A stretch of 64,000 bases of DNA. Origin: Hypericibacter terrae (GTDB lineage: Bacteria > Pseudomonadota > Alphaproteobacteria > Dongiales > Dongiaceae). The DNA is taken from the NCBI RefSeq assembly GCF_008728855.1, contig NZ_CP042906.1, positions 4,453,570 through 4,517,569 of the forward strand, written 5' to 3'. Below the pieces are notes generated by a model. That model searched no databases and was not told the origin of the DNA. It was given only the letters and a program-made list of their open reading frames with translations. Shown here in pieces: positions 9,041 through 19,295 of the stretch; the stretch's first letter is position 1, and each line of letters begins with the position of its first letter. Position numbers and translations under genes: made by a program.

Positions 9041-9964
9041 TCACGCGCAGCCGTAATGTTCCTTCTCGCGCTTGGCGCGGACCAGGAGATCCTCGGCAGC
9101 ACTCGGATATTTGGTGAGCAGCTGGGAGAGGGCGGTGCAGGCATCCTGCTTCTTGCCCATCTCGCCCAGCGACATGCCGAGCTTCAGCAGATTGTCGGCG
9201 GCCTTGCCGCTGTTGGGATATTTCTGGAAACCCTCGGCGAAGGCGACGGCGGCTCGCTGATAGTCGCCGCGGACGTAATAGGTTTCGCCCAGCCAATATT
9301 GCGCGTTGCCGGCGAGCACATCGGTCGGGTTCTTCTGCACGAAGGCGGTGAAGGCCTTCTCGGCCTCCGCATAGTTGGCCGTGCGGAGCAGACCGAACGC
9401 ATACTCATACTGCTCCTGCGGCGTGGCACCGGGCAGCTCGTAGGGCGTCGTCGCGGCGGCGGCGGTCTGGGTCGTCGCGGGCGCCGTGGCGGTCGGCGCC
9501 GACTGCGCCGCCTCCATCTGGCTCTGGGTCAGGGTCCCCAGGATACCGGTCCCCGTCGGCTGGGGCGGCGGGTTCGCCGTACCCGTGGCGGTCGTGGCAG
9601 GGGCCGTCGTGGCCATCGTACCGGTGTCGGTCGTCACCATCGTCCCGGCGCCGGCGGTCGCGGCACCGCCATGCTCGAGCGTGGACAGCCGCAATTCGGT
9701 GTCCTTCTGCATCCGCTCGACGCGGGAATTGAGCTGCTGGATCTGGAAGTTCGCGTCCTCGAGCTTGCCGGTCAGGTCGCTGATCTGCTGCTCGAGCTGC
9801 TGGATCCGGACTTCCTGCTGCGCCAGGACGGTCGCGCTGTCCTGGGCCAGGGCGGTCGGCGCCTGCGCCAGCAACAAACCGGCCGCCAGCACCCAGCCGC
9901 CGGCACGCATGGCGCCGGACACGGCCTTGACCTTGTTCATCGTCGCGAGCCCCTGCATCGGCAT
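9041..9964 (-). CDS. cpoB: Tol-Pal system protein CpoB/YbgF
   Basis: 307 residues (the ATG at 9940 is an alternative start). A signal peptide ends near ALAQ; residues ~45-95 form a coiled coil of the YbgF type (QLEQQISDLTGKLED), followed by a Thr/Ala-rich linker and then TPR repeats from about residue 185 (YEYAFGLLRTANYAEAEKAF). CpoB is periplasmic, trimerises through the coiled coil, binds TolA and coordinates peptidoglycan synthesis with outer-membrane constriction. It is the last gene of the tol-pal cluster, 187 bases after pal. Confidence 0.95.
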   Translation of the reverse strand: MPMQGLATMNKVKAVSGAMRAGGWVLAAGLLLAQAPTALAQDSATVLAQQEVRIQQLEQQISDLTGKLEDANFQIQQLNSRVERMQKDTELRLSTLEHGGAATAGAGTMVTTDTGTMATTAPATTATGTANPPPQPTGTGILGTLTQSQMEAAQSAPTATAPATTQTAAAATTPYELPGATPQEQYEYAFGLLRTANYAEAEKAFTAFVQKNPTDVLAGNAQYWLGETYYVRGDYQRAAVAFAEGFQKYPNSGKAADNLLKLGMSLGEMGKKQDACTALSQLLTKYPSAAEDLLVRAKREKEHYGCA

Positions 9965-10151
9965 GGTTCCTCAGCTTGACGTCGGTTCTTGCCTACCGGG
10001 ATCGGTCGGACGATGCCCGGTTTTCTGGACCAAAATAAGGCGCAGCCGGCCAAGGGGTTCCCCCGGGCCGGCTGCCAAATCAATCACAACGCCTGCGGCG
10101 CATCGGCGGTTCCCTGGGGATCCCGCGGGCGGCGCGCCTTCCGGCCTGTTG

Positions 10152-10664
10152 TTACTGGACGTTCGGAACCGTCACGCCGCGGCGGTTCTGGGCCCAGGCG
10201 GTCTCGTCGTGACCGTCAACAGCCGGGCGCTCCTTGCCGTAGCTGATGGTCTGGATCCGGTTGGCATCGATGCCGAGGGCGACCAGGTAGTTGGCGACCG
10301 ACGACGCACGACGCTCGCCGAGCGCGAGGTTGTACTCGCGGGTGCCGCGCTCGTCGCAATGGCCTTCCACCACGACCGTCGCCTGCGGATAGGCCTTCAG
10401 CCAGGCAGCCTGCTTCTGCAGGGTGGCCTGGGCCTCGGGCGTCAGGTCGTAGCGGTCATAGCTGAAGAACACGCGGTCGCCGACATTCTGCACGAAATCC
10501 TGCAGCGTGCCGGGGGTCACCGTGCTCGAGGTCGAGGTACCGGTCGTCGAGGTGCCGGTCGAACCGCTGCTGTCGGTAGCCGAGGTCGATTCGGGAGTCG
10601 AGGAGCAGGCGGCCAGCAGCAACGCTGCGGCAACCGCCGTCAAAATCTTGAACTTCATGGGCAA
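10152..10664 (-). CDS. pal: Peptidoglycan-associated lipoprotein Pal
   Basis: 170 residues. A type II signal peptide with lipobox LLAAC puts the lipidated Cys at about residue 20; a short Ser/Thr linker leads to an OmpA-like domain with the peptidoglycan-binding signature (VEGHCDERGTREYNLALG, RRASSVANYL). Pal is anchored in the outer membrane, binds diaminopimelate in peptidoglycan and is mobilised by TolQRA-TolB at the division site. It follows tolB after a 215-base gap that I see no gene in, so a separate promoter is possible. Confidence 0.97.
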   Translation of the reverse strand: MPMKFKILTAVAAALLLAACSSTPESTSATDSSGSTGTSTTGTSTSSTVTPGTLQDFVQNVGDRVFFSYDRYDLTPEAQATLQKQAAWLKAYPQATVVVEGHCDERGTREYNLALGERRASSVANYLVALGIDANRIQTISYGKERPAVDGHDETAWAQNRRGVTVPNVQ

Positions 10665-10879
10665 AACCTTTCTTCGCCAGTCCCGGGGGAACGCTTATCG
10701 GAGTTTGAGGTGGTCTTTTTGCTTCATGCTGAGGCGGCGCATCCAGACGGCAAATTTCCCTTCCGAATCAGCACCGGCCGGCCATTTCGCGGGCGCAATA
10801 TATAAAGAGTGCCGCGGAGGGAATCAAGCAAGGCCATATCGAGATTTATCCCAATTTGCTCGCCATTCCTAACGATTGA

Positions 10880-12217
10880 TTAGGGAATAAGGGGTGACCA
10901 GGCGGGGTCGGACGCGTCGAGCGGAGTCATGAGCTGACGCTCATTCGTCCCTGTCAGGTCAATCGTATAGAGCTTCGGCTGACCCTGGTTGGACTCCCGG
11001 AAGAACGACAGAACGCGTCCGTTGGGCGACCAGGTCGGGCCTTCCACCAGGTACCCCTGCGTCAACATGCGCTCCCCCGATCCGTCGGGCCGCATCACGC
11101 CGATATAGAAGGTGCCACCCGAAATGCGGGTGAAGGCGATCAGGTCGCCGCGCGGCGACCAGACCGGGGTGCCGTATTTGCCCTGGCCGTGGCTGATGCG
11201 CTGCACGTTCGAGCCGTCGGCATTCATCGTGTAGATCTGCTGCGAGCCGCCGCGATCGGAGTTGAAGGTGATCTGGCTGCCGTCGGGCGAGTAGCTCGGC
11301 GAGGTGTCGATCGCCGGGTTGTTGGTCAGGCGCGTCACCTTGCGGGTGCGCAGATCCATCGCATAGATCTCGGTGTTGCCGTTCTGCGCCATGCTCATGA
11401 TGACGCGATTGCCGTCGGGCGCGAAACGCGGCGCGAAGGTCATGCCGGGGAAATCGCCCAGCACTTCCTGCTGGCCGGTGTCGATGTTGAAGAGATAAAC
11501 CCGCGGCCGGTTGTTGTAGTAGGAGAGATAGGTGATCTCCTGCGTCGAGGGCGAGAAGCGCGGCGTCAGCACGATGTAGCTGCCGTCGGTCAGGTAGCGG
11601 TGGTTCTCGCCGTCCTGGTCCATGATCGCGAGGCGCTTCACGCGCCGGTCATAGGGGCCGGACTCCGCGACATAGACGATGCGGCTGTCGAAATAGCCGT
11701 CCTCGCCGGTGAGGCGCTTATAGATCGCGTCGGCGATGATATGCGCGACGCGGCGCCAGTTCTCGGGCTGGGTGAAATAAGCGAGACCCGTCATCTGCTG
11801 CTCGCCATAGATGTCCCACAGGCGGAACTCGACGCGCAGCCTGCCGTCGGCCTGCGTCTCGGCACTGCCCGAGACCAGGGCCTGCGCGTTGATGACGCGC
11901 CAGTCGCCGAAGCGCGGCTGCACCCGTAGCGATTCCGGCGTCTGGATGAAGGCCTTGGGATCGATCGGCTTGAACAGCCCCGAGCGCTCGAGATCGGCCG
12001 AGACCACGCGCGAGACGTTGGCGCCGACGGTCTGGTCGTTCGGGTTGCTGCCATACATGTCGGTGATGGCGATCGGCATCGGCTTCATCACGCCCTGCGT
12101 GATGTCGATGCGCAGGCCTTCCTGCGCCGACGCCTTCGTCGCCGTCGTCCCCGCCGCGGTCGCGACCAGGAGAACCGTCAGGGCCGCGTACCGGCCGAGC
12201 CTGAAGAGCGCGTTCAT
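10880..12217 (-). CDS. tolB: Tol-Pal system translocation protein TolB
   Basis: 445 residues from ATG 12217. A signal peptide ends near KASAQ; the mature protein has the N-terminal TolB domain ([17 protein letters not shown]) and a six-bladed beta-propeller built from WD40-like repeats such as [19 protein letters not shown] and [13 protein letters not shown]. TolB is periplasmic and binds Pal. The open frame starts 30 codons earlier, but the signal peptide, and the ATGA overlap with the short upstream ORF, fix the start here. Translation is probably coupled to that ORF. Confidence 0.96.
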   Translation of the reverse strand: MNALFRLGRYAALTVLLVATAAGTTATKASAQEGLRIDITQGVMKPMPIAITDMYGSNPNDQTVGANVSRVVSADLERSGLFKPIDPKAFIQTPESLRVQPRFGDWRVINAQALVSGSAETQADGRLRVEFRLWDIYGEQQMTGLAYFTQPENWRRVAHIIADAIYKRLTGEDGYFDSRIVYVAESGPYDRRVKRLAIMDQDGENHRYLTDGSYIVLTPRFSPSTQEITYLSYYNNRPRVYLFNIDTGQQEVLGDFPGMTFAPRFAPDGNRVIMSMAQNGNTEIYAMDLRTRKVTRLTNNPAIDTSPSYSPDGSQITFNSDRGGSQQIYTMNADGSNVQRISHGQGKYGTPVWSPRGDLIAFTRISGGTFYIGVMRPDGSGERMLTQGYLVEGPTWSPNGRVLSFFRESNQGQPKLYTIDLTGTNERQLMTPLDASDPAWSPLIP

Positions 12218-12371
12218 TGACCAACCATCTCCTTCGGATCGAAATTCAGGGTGACGACTTTCCAGCCATTGCATTTCTTGACCGACATCGGTGCGTTCAT
12301 TGGCCAACCATCTGTCTGGGATCGAAGTTCAACGTGACGTTCTTCCAGTTGTTGTATTTTTTCACGGGCAT
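12210..12371 (-). repeat. 83-bp imperfect tandem duplication of the tolA 3' end
   Basis: The segment 12293-12371 (tolA last 25 codons, stop, and ATGAACGC) recurs at 12210-12288, offset by 83 bases. About 56 of 75 coding bases agree, and most codon differences are synonymous or conservative. Both copies end in the same way, with the stop of one frame overlapping ATGAACGC that starts the next. Because 83 is not a multiple of 3, the second copy is in another frame than tolA. Confidence 0.85.
12214..12300 (-). CDS. 28-residue ORF between tolA and tolB, a duplicate of the TolA C-terminal end
   Basis: ATG 12300 overlaps the tolA stop (ATGA) and its own stop overlaps the tolB start (ATGA), so it fills the gap exactly. 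After a Met-Asn-Ala-Pro start, 17 of 23 residues match the end of TolA (shared: VKK, VTLNFDP, MVGQ and a Trp). The end of TolA is the FDP-containing strand of its C-terminal domain, which binds TolB/Pal partners. It has no signal sequence, so on its own it would stay in the cytoplasm. It may be a translated coupling peptide that keeps tolB translation linked to tolA, or a decaying duplication. Whether the peptide is stable is unknown. Confidence 0.6.
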   Translation of the reverse strand: MNAPMSVKKCNGWKVVTLNFDPKEMVGQ

Positions 12372-13200
12372 CTGCTGCAGCGGGCTGCAGAGCAGGACGG
12401 CGCGATAGGCGCTTTCGGCCGCCGTCCGGTAGAACGGATCCGACGCCATGCGCGAGGTGTCGACGATCTCGGCGCGCGCCACCGACCCGTCCGGATTGAA
12501 CATGACCCGGATCTCGACCGCGAGATTCTGCGCGTCGCGGGCACCCGCCGGCACGTTCCAGCATTGCTGAAGCTGTTGGCGGATCGCATCGATCTCGCTC
12601 ATCGTCAGCGGCGCGTCCGACAGATTCTGCGGCGTCTGCGGCTGGGTCGGCTGCTGGTTGGGCTGCGGCGGGGTCTGGGTCTGATCGGGCTGCTCCTTCA
12701 TCTGCTCGACATTCTTCAACAGCGAGGCCAACGCGTCCTCTTGCGGCTTGGGCTTCTCGACCGGCTTCTCCTGCGGCGGCTTCGGCTTCTGCGCCGGCAC
12801 GATCTTCGGCGGCTCGGGCTCCGGCTGCTGCTCTGCCGCCGGTGCGGGCTCGGGCGCGGCTTCGTCGGGCACGGGCTCGGGCGGCGGCGGCGTGGGCTGG
12901 GGTTCCGGCTCGGGCGGCGTGGGCGCCGGGGGCTCGGGCGGCGGCGTCTCCGCCTGCGGCTGCGGCGGGGGCGGCGTCGGCTCGGGCTCGGGCGGCTTCG
13001 GCTTCTCGACCGGCGTCGGTGTCGGTGTGGGCTGCTCCTGCTTGGGCGGTGTGGTGATGTCGGCCATGGTCGCAAGCTGCACCGGGACCGGCTGTTGCAG
13101 GTCCTCCGGTGCAATCCAGTCAGGCAAGCCGAAGAAGATCGCCGCGAAGATAGCGGCGTGGAAGAGCACGCTGATCAGCGCGCCACGCCCCATGGAACGA

Positions 13201-13211
<11 letters not shown>
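12297..13211 (-). CDS. tolA: Cell envelope integrity protein TolA
   Basis: 304 residues: one N-terminal transmembrane helix (about 10-28) with the [15 protein letters not shown] pattern, a long Pro/Glu/Lys/Gln-rich spacer (about 50-190) in place of the alanine-rich helix of E. coli TolA, and a C-terminal TonB/TolA domain from about residue 200 ([20 protein letters not shown]) ending in a FDP motif. It spans the periplasm, coupling the TolQR proton motor to TolB-Pal. The start overlaps tolR by 11 bases. The 3' end is partly duplicated just downstream. Confidence 0.95.
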
Positions 13212-13683
<472 letters not shown>

Positions 13684-14415
13684 CTAGCGCTTCTCCTCGA
13701 GCTGGCGGGAGAGGATCGCGCCGAACTCGCCCGAGAAGGCCTCGAGGCGATGGCCATAGCGGCTGATGTCGCCCGAGAGCTTGTTGTAGGCGAGCACGGC
13801 CGGGATGGCGGCGACGAGGCCCAGCGCCGTTGCGAACAAGGCCTCGGCGATGCCGGGCGCCACCACGGCCAGCGTGGTGTTCTTGGCAGCCGCGATCGAG
13901 GCGAAGCTGTTCATGATGCCCCAGACCGTGCCAAACAGGCCGATGAAGGGCGCCGACGAGCCGACCGAGGCGAGATAGATCAAGTGGCGTTCGAGCTGCT
14001 CCATCTCGCGGCCGAGCGTGATGTCCATCACCCGCTCGATGCGGTCCTGCAAATTGGTGCGCAGCTGGTCGGTGCCGAGCAGGCCCTTGGCGGCCGAGCG
14101 GCGCCATTCGCGCATGGCGGCGACGAAGATCGCCGACATCGGGTCGGGCGGCCGGTTCGAGATGCGGTCGAACAGCTCTTCCAGCGAGCCGCCGGACCAG
14201 AAGGATTCCTCGAACTTGTCGGCGAGGCTGGTCAGCCGGCGGATGCGGATCACCTTGTCGAAGATGATGGCCCAGGTCCAGAACGAGGCCAGGACCAGGA
14301 TCAGGATCACGATCTTGACGACGATGTCGGCCTGCAGGAACAGGCCGATGATCGTCAGATCGGACGGCGGCGCCGACCCGGCGAGGGCGGCGGCATCAAT
14401 TGCGGCGTTCTCCAT
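13684..14415 (-). CDS. tolQ: Tol-Pal system proton channel protein TolQ
   Basis: 243 residues, MotA/TolQ/ExbB family. Three transmembrane helices are visible: about 22-48 ([20 protein letters not shown]), about 140-165 with the [15 protein letters not shown] motif, and about 180-205 ([20 protein letters not shown]). A pentamer of TolQ around a TolR dimer makes the proton-driven motor in the inner membrane. It is directly abutted by ybgC upstream and tolR downstream. Confidence 0.97.
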   Translation of the reverse strand: MENAAIDAAALAGSAPPSDLTIIGLFLQADIVVKIVILILVLASFWTWAIIFDKVIRIRRLTSLADKFEESFWSGGSLEELFDRISNRPPDPMSAIFVAAMREWRRSAAKGLLGTDQLRTNLQDRIERVMDITLGREMEQLERHLIYLASVGSSAPFIGLFGTVWGIMNSFASIAAAKNTTLAVVAPGIAEALFATALGLVAAIPAVLAYNKLSGDISRYGHRLEAFSGEFGAILSRQLEEKR

Positions 14416-14862
14416 CTACTCGACTCGCTCTTCGGATTGCTGAAAACGGGAAAGCGCGGCACGCACCGAAGCTGGAATTCGCTTCGCACGGCCGTCGCGG
14501 TTGAGGCAGGCAAGCCGGACTTTCAGACGCGCGACCTCGTCCTCGCTCCGCCGGATCACCTGAAGGGCATCGAGGGTGGCTCCCCCCACCTCGACAATGC
14601 GGGTCCGGACCTCGAGCAGATCGTCGAGACGCGCCGACTTGAGGTATTCCACCTCGCAGCGCGCCACGGCGAAGCTGAGCCCTTCGGTCCGGGTCATCTC
14701 GGAATGGCTGGTGCCGAGCTCGCGCATCATCTCGGTGCGCGCCCGCTCGGCGAACTTCAGATAGTTGGCGTAATAGACGATGCCGCCCGCATCCGTGTCC
14801 TCGTAATAGACCCGGATCGGCCAGCGATGGATCTCGGCGCCCGACGCCTCGCGCTCAATCAA
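14416..14862 (-). CDS. ybgC: Tol-Pal-associated acyl-CoA thioesterase YbgC
   Basis: 148 residues, a single hotdog-fold domain of the 4-hydroxybenzoyl-CoA thioesterase group. The signature [25 protein letters not shown] includes the catalytic Asp of the family. Members hydrolyse short-chain or malonyl-type acyl-CoA; the link to Tol-Pal is by operon position rather than a known role in the motor. It overlaps ruvB by 8 bases and ends where tolQ begins. Confidence 0.95.
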   Translation of the reverse strand: MIEREASGAEIHRWPIRVYYEDTDAGGIVYYANYLKFAERARTEMMRELGTSHSEMTRTEGLSFAVARCEVEYLKSARLDDLLEVRTRIVEVGGATLDALQVIRRSEDEVARLKVRLACLNRDGRAKRIPASVRAALSRFQQSEERVE

Positions 14863-15910
14863 GCGGCACCTCCGCGGGATCGGCTGGCGCGATCAGATCG
14901 AGTTGACCGGCATGCTCGGGCTCGGGCAGTCCCAGATGGCGATAGCCGTTGGCGGTGAGCATGCGGCCGCGCGGCGTGCGCTGCAGCAGGCCGCGCTGAA
15001 TCAGGAACGGCTCGATCACCTCTTCGATCACGTCGCGCTGCTCGGAGAGCGCCGCCGCCAGCGTCTCGACGCCCACCGGCCCGCCCGCATAATTGTCGGC
15101 GATGCAGCGCAGGTAGCGCCGGTCCATCGAATCGAGACCCAGCCCGTCGACCTCGAGCCGGTTGAGCGCGGCGTCGGCCGCCTTCTCGTCGACCTCGTCG
15201 CGACCCGCCACCGCCGCGAAATCGCGGACCCGGCGCAGCAGCCGCCCGGCGATGCGCGGCGTGCCGCGCGCACGCCGCGCGATCTCGGCCGCACCCTTGG
15301 GCGTCAGCTTCATCGACAGGACGCCGGCGCCGCGGCGCACGATCGCCTCGAGCTCGTCGGCGGTATAGAACTGCAGGCGCAGCGGAATGCCGAAGCGCTC
15401 GCGCAAGGGCGTGGTGATCAATCCGGAGCGCGTGGTGGCCCCCACCAGCGTGAAGGGCGGCAGGTCGATGCGCACCGAGCGCGCCGCCGGGCCCTCGCCG
15501 ATGATGAGATCGAGCTGCTGGTCCTCCATCGCCGGATAGAGGATCTCCTCGACCGCCGGATTGAGGCGATGGATCTCGTCGATGAAGAGCACGTCGCGGG
15601 GCTGCAGGTTGGTCAGGAGCGCCGCCAGGTCGCCGGCGCGCTGGATCACGGGACCCGAGGTGGCGCGGAAGCCCACGCCCAGCTCGCGCGCGACGATTTG
15701 CGCCAGCGTGGTCTTGCCGAGGCCCGGCGGTCCGAACAACAGCACATGGTCGAGCGCCTCGGCGCGGCCGCGCGCCGCCGTGATGAAGATGCGCAAATTC
15801 TCGCGCAGCTGCTGCTGGCCGATGAATTCGTCCAGCGTCAGCGGGCGCAGGCTCGCCTCGAGCTGGTCCTCGACGCGGCGTTCCGGCTGGATGACGCGGG
15901 TCTCGCTCAA
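14855..15910 (-). CDS. ruvB: Holliday junction branch migration helicase RuvB
   Basis: 351 residues. The order is the standard one: N-terminal [14 protein letters not shown], Walker [13 protein letters not shown], Walker [11 protein letters not shown], sensor 1 [19 protein letters not shown], and a C-terminal winged helix with [21 protein letters not shown]. Two hexamers of this ATPase pump DNA through a junction held by RuvA. It overlaps ruvA by 4 bases (ATGA) and ybgC by 8. Confidence 0.98.
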   Translation of the reverse strand: MSETRVIQPERRVEDQLEASLRPLTLDEFIGQQQLRENLRIFITAARGRAEALDHVLLFGPPGLGKTTLAQIVARELGVGFRATSGPVIQRAGDLAALLTNLQPRDVLFIDEIHRLNPAVEEILYPAMEDQQLDLIIGEGPAARSVRIDLPPFTLVGATTRSGLITTPLRERFGIPLRLQFYTADELEAIVRRGAGVLSMKLTPKGAAEIARRARGTPRIAGRLLRRVRDFAAVAGRDEVDEKAADAALNRLEVDGLGLDSMDRRYLRCIADNYAGGPVGVETLAAALSEQRDVIEEVIEPFLIQRGLLQRTPRGRMLTANGYRHLGLPEPEHAGQLDLIAPADPAEVPLD

Positions 15911-16521
15911 TGGCTGAGTTCCTTAAGCCCGGCGCGGATCAGGGCCTCGGCCGAGGCCTTGGCGCCGAGCGCGCGGGCGGCGCTCGACACCGCGCCCAGC
16001 GCTTCCTGCGGGCGATAGCCCAGATTGACCAGGGCCGAGACCGCGTCGGCCATCGGCCCTGGCGCTTCGCTCTCGGCGGCGGCGCTGGCGAGGCCCGCCA
16101 GCGGCGTGCCGAGCGCGATGCCGCCGGCCTTGTCCCTGAGCTCCGTCACGATGCGCTGCGCCAGCTTGGGTCCGACGCCGCTCGCGCGCGTCATCGCCGT
16201 CTTGTCCTGCGCGAGGACCGCCTGCAGCAATTCCTCCGGCGCCAGCGCGCCCAGAAGCGAGAGCCCGACCTTGGCGCCCACGCCCTGCACCGTCGTCAGC
16301 AGCCGGAACCAGTCGCGCTCGGAGGCGGTCGCGAAGCCATAGAGATGGATATGGTCCTCGCGCACATGGGTCTCGATCAGCAGGTTCGCGGCCTCGCCGA
16401 CGCGCCCCAGCCGGCCCAGCGTGCGGCTCGACGCGAAGACGAGATAGCCCACGCCGTTCACGTCGATGACCGCGCTGTCGCTGCCGACGCTGTCGACCAG
16501 GCCCTTGAGCCTGGCGATCAT
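15907..16521 (-). CDS. ruvA: Holliday junction branch migration protein RuvA
   Basis: 204 residues. An N-terminal OB fold ([39 protein letters not shown]) is followed by helix-hairpin-helix motifs ([17 protein letters not shown] and [17 protein letters not shown]) and a C-terminal domain III ([17 protein letters not shown]) that contacts RuvB. It binds the four-way junction as a tetramer. The ATG overlaps the stop of ruvC by 4 bases. Confidence 0.97.
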   Translation of the reverse strand: MIARLKGLVDSVGSDSAVIDVNGVGYLVFASSRTLGRLGRVGEAANLLIETHVREDHIHLYGFATASERDWFRLLTTVQGVGAKVGLSLLGALAPEELLQAVLAQDKTAMTRASGVGPKLAQRIVTELRDKAGGIALGTPLAGLASAAAESEAPGPMADAVSALVNLGYRPQEALGAVSSAARALGAKASAEALIRAGLKELSH

Positions 16522-17030
16522 CGGCCCGCCTCCGCGACGGCCGGCGCCTGCCAGAGCTGCTGGGTGTTGTAGTGATGCGCGTGGCAGATGGCGACGGCAA
16601 GCGCATCGGCGGCGTCGGCGCTTTCGATCAGGCAGCCCGGCAGCAGCAGCTTCACCATGCGCTGGATCTGCTGCTTCTCGGCGTGACCGGCCCCCACCAC
16701 CGACTTCTTCACCAGGTTGGTCGAATACTCCGCGACCGGAAGCCCCGCCAGCGCCGGCACCAGCAGCGCCACGCCGCGCGCCTGCCCCAGCTTCAGGGTC
16801 GAGTTCGGGTTCTTGTTGACGAAGGTCTCCTCGACCGCGGCGGCGTCGGGCCGATAGCGCTCGATCACCCGGGCCAGCCCCTCATGGAGCTGCACCAGAC
16901 GCTCCGCCATCGCCTTCGCGCCGTCGGAATGAACGGCGCCGTCGGCGATGTGCGAGAGTCGGTTGCCTCTGACCTCGATCACGCCCCAGCCGGTGTGGCG
17001 CAATCCGGGATCTAGCCCCAGGAGCCGCAT
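16518..17030 (-). CDS. ruvC: Crossover junction endodeoxyribonuclease RuvC
   Basis: 170 residues. The RNase H-like active site is complete: Asp in [14 protein letters not shown] at the start, Glu in [13 protein letters not shown], and the pair of Asp in [16 protein letters not shown] near the end. RuvC cuts the Holliday junction as a dimer. Together with ruvA and ruvB it forms an overlapping three-gene block, preceded by yebC, a gene order frequent in proteobacteria. Confidence 0.97.
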   Translation of the reverse strand: MRLLGLDPGLRHTGWGVIEVRGNRLSHIADGAVHSDGAKAMAERLVQLHEGLARVIERYRPDAAAVEETFVNKNPNSTLKLGQARGVALLVPALAGLPVAEYSTNLVKKSVVGAGHAEKQQIQRMVKLLLPGCLIESADAADALAVAICHAHHYNTQQLWQAPAVAEAGR

Positions 17031-17078
17031 GTCCCTCTTATCCGTCGCTTTCGTCCGGGGCGATTTCGCCGGGCCTGC

Positions 17079-17828
17079 TCAGGCCGACAACCGCGCCAGG
17101 ACCTCGTCGGCGATTTCGTAGTTCGCGAATACGGTTTGAACGTCGTCATTGTCTTCGAGCGCCTCGATCAGCTTGAGCAGCGTCTCTGCGGCGGCGTCAT
17201 CGACCGGCACCGTGTTCTGCGGCTGCCAGGTCAGGCGGGCGAACTCCGGCGCCCCGAACTTCGCTTCGAGCGCGTCGCGCACCTGGGCGAAATCCTCGAC
17301 CGGCGTCGTGATGGTGTGGCCGGTCTCGTCGCTTTCGACATTCTCGGCCCCGGCATCGAGCGCCGCCTCGAACATCGCATCGGGCGTCGCCACGGCCAGC
17401 GGGAAGCGGATCGTGCCCTTGCGGCCGAACATGAAGGAGACGCTGTTGGTCTCGCCCATATTCCCGCCGCCCTTGGAGAAGACCGATCGAATCTCCGAGG
17501 CGGTGCGGTTGCGGTTGTCGGTCAGGGCCTCGACGATGATGGCGACGCCGCCCGGGCCATAGCCCTCATAGCGGATCTCCTCGTAGTTCGTGTCCGCCCC
17601 GCCGCCGCTGCCGCGCTTGATCGCGCGCTCGATCGTGTCCTTCGACATGTTCGCATTGCGCGCCGCCGCGATGGCGGAACGAAGGCGCGGATTGGCCGCC
17701 GGGTCGGGCATGCCATTGCGGGCTGCCGTGGTCAGTTCCCGGATCAGTTTCGTGAAAAGCTTTCCGCGGCGCGCGTCCTGGGCGCCTTTGCGGACCATGA
17801 TGTTCTTGAATTGCGAATGGCCAGCCAT
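17079..17828 (-). CDS. yebC: YebC/PmpR-family protein
   Basis: 249 residues with the family start [25 protein letters not shown]. Three-domain proteins of this family were long called transcriptional regulators; more recent work on the family also ties members to translation at proline-rich stretches. The internal motifs [21 protein letters not shown] and [11 protein letters not shown]-like segment are intact. It lies 48 bases upstream of ruvC and is probably the first gene of the ruv-tol block. Confidence 0.95.
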   Translation of the reverse strand: MAGHSQFKNIMVRKGAQDARRGKLFTKLIRELTTAARNGMPDPAANPRLRSAIAAARNANMSKDTIERAIKRGSGGGADTNYEEIRYEGYGPGGVAIIVEALTDNRNRTASEIRSVFSKGGGNMGETNSVSFMFGRKGTIRFPLAVATPDAMFEAALDAGAENVESDETGHTITTPVEDFAQVRDALEAKFGAPEFARLTWQPQNTVPVDDAAAETLLKLIEALEDNDDVQTVFANYEIADEVLARLSA

Positions 17829-18083
17829 AGCCTCAAAATCCAGATGCTGAGGGGATTTAGCGTTACCCTACCATATTTTGTGGGGCCCATCCGCCATATC
17901 GGCGCAGAGGTAGTCCGTCAATATGGCAAGAATGCGGCCGCCTTCTAGCAGGATTCCCTAGGCTTCCCAAGGGGTCAGAGGGGGCCAGCCGGGGGTTGGC
18001 CGGAGACTTGCCACCCGAGTCGGTTTCAGCGCTTGTTAATCTTCGAAAACCACACTCGGGACGACATCCCAGGAGAGGCTTTC

Positions 18084-18356
18084 ATGGCTCAGGTTCCAGG
18101 TCCCGTTCTTCCCGATCTCGAAAAGGCGTTGAAGCGCCGGGGCAACGGCACCGCCGAGCTGGGCCGGGTCGCGCAGCGGGTGACCGAGATGGTCTCCGAG
18201 GCGGGCCTCAGCGCGCTGGACGCCGCCCTGGCGCTGGCCGCCACCGGCACCCCGGGCCTGGCCGCCTCCAAGCGCATCGCCGACGACCTCACCGCCCGCG
18301 CCGAGACCATCGAACGCGAAGTCGCCCGCGCGATCCTGACCGCCAAGCCGGTCTGA
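18084..18356 (+). CDS. Conserved-looking small protein of unknown function
   Basis: 90 residues. ATG 18084 is preceded by a good ribosome-binding site (AGGAGAG, 7 bases upstream), which is why it is preferred to the first in-frame start 51 bases earlier. The protein is mostly helical, with heptad-like spacing (LEKALKRRGNGTAELGRVAQRVTEMV), no signal peptide and no membrane segment. I do not recognise a family. It stands alone, divergent from yebC, followed by a family B repeat that can act as terminator. Confidence 0.65.
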   Translation: MAQVPGPVLPDLEKALKRRGNGTAELGRVAQRVTEMVSEAGLSALDAALALAATGTPGLAASKRIADDLTARAETIEREVARAILTAKPV

Positions 18357-18369
18357 GCGCGCCAAATGG

Positions 18370-18448
18370 CCATCCCCGCGAAAGCGGGGACCCATCTTGA
18401 TCCAGCACACCAAGCTTAAAGTTGGGTCCCCGCTTTCGCGGGGATGAC
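18370..18448. repeat. Family B palindromic repeat (BIME-like)
   Basis: Two copies of CCCCGCGAAAGCGGGG face each other at the ends of a roughly 80-base unit, with CCCATCTTGATCC on the left and GTTGGG on the right of the centre. The same unit recurs near 35.33, 39.47 and 59.17 kb. Each arm is itself a hairpin and the whole unit is a larger one. Confidence 0.85.
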
Positions 18449-18528
18449 CTTATGAGCGAATGGCGGCAGAGGTGCCAACTTGGCGACATGAGCAGATGGC
18501 GCCAGAGATGCCACCCCGGCGGCGGCGC

Positions 18529-19260
18529 CTACCCCCGCCCCAAAAACGGCATCGTCACCGGCAGGATCACGCTCTCATAGAGATTGACGTCCGGCGGCAG
18601 GCTCGCGATCAGGACGGCGACGCGGGCGACGTCCTCGGCGGCCATCCAGCCTTCCTTGCGCGCCTTCTCCTCGGCGCCCAGCCAGATCGGCGTGTCGGTA
18701 TTGCCGGGCTGCAGCACCGAGACGGCGATGCCGTAGCTGCGTCCGTCGAGACCGAGCGATCGGGTCAGCCCTTCGAGGGCGAATTTCGAGGTGGTGTAGG
18801 CGGCCGACTTGTGCCGCGGCGCCTTGGCCGAGACGCTGCCGATATTGATGATGCGCCCGCCGCCCTGGGGCTTCATCAGCCGGAACGCCTCGCGCGAACA
18901 GAGGAAGGCGCCGGTCACATTGACATCCATCACGCGCTGCCAGTCCTCGAGCGATAGATTCTCCACCGTCTCGGGCGCGGCGACGCCGGCATTGTTGACC
19001 AGGATATCGACCTTGCCATAGGCCTCGACCGTGCGGCTGAAGAGGATCCCGACCTGGTTCTCCTTGGAGATATCGGTCGTGATCGCCAGCGCCTCCCCGC
19101 CATTGGCGCGGATCGCGTCGGCCGCGGCCTGCAGCTTGTCGCGGCTGCGCGCCGCCAGCACGACCTTGGCGCCCTCGGCGGCGAAGGCCTTGGCGATCGC
19201 CAAGCCGATGCCGGTGCTGGCGCCGGTCACGATCGCGACGCGATGATCGAGTTGCCCCAT
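18529..19260 (-). CDS. Short-chain dehydrogenase/reductase
   Basis: 243 residues, classical SDR. The cofactor loop TGASTGIG is at about residues 12-19, NNAG at the end of strand 4, the catalytic Ser in NIGSVS and YTTSK holds the catalytic Tyr and Lys. The pattern VVLAARSRDKL after strand 2 suggests NADP(H). Substrate unknown. It is followed closely (35 bases) by the phosphoesterase gene upstream on the same strand, perhaps one operon. Confidence 0.9.
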   Translation of the reverse strand: MGQLDHRVAIVTGASTGIGLAIAKAFAAEGAKVVLAARSRDKLQAAADAIRANGGEALAITTDISKENQVGILFSRTVEAYGKVDILVNNAGVAAPETVENLSLEDWQRVMDVNVTGAFLCSREAFRLMKPQGGGRIINIGSVSAKAPRHKSAAYTTSKFALEGLTRSLGLDGRSYGIAVSVLQPGNTDTPIWLGAEEKARKEGWMAAEDVARVAVLIASLPPDVNLYESVILPVTMPFLGRG

Positions 19261-19295
19261 GGCGTCTCCTTTCTCGTCCGGATGCCGGGCCGGCC

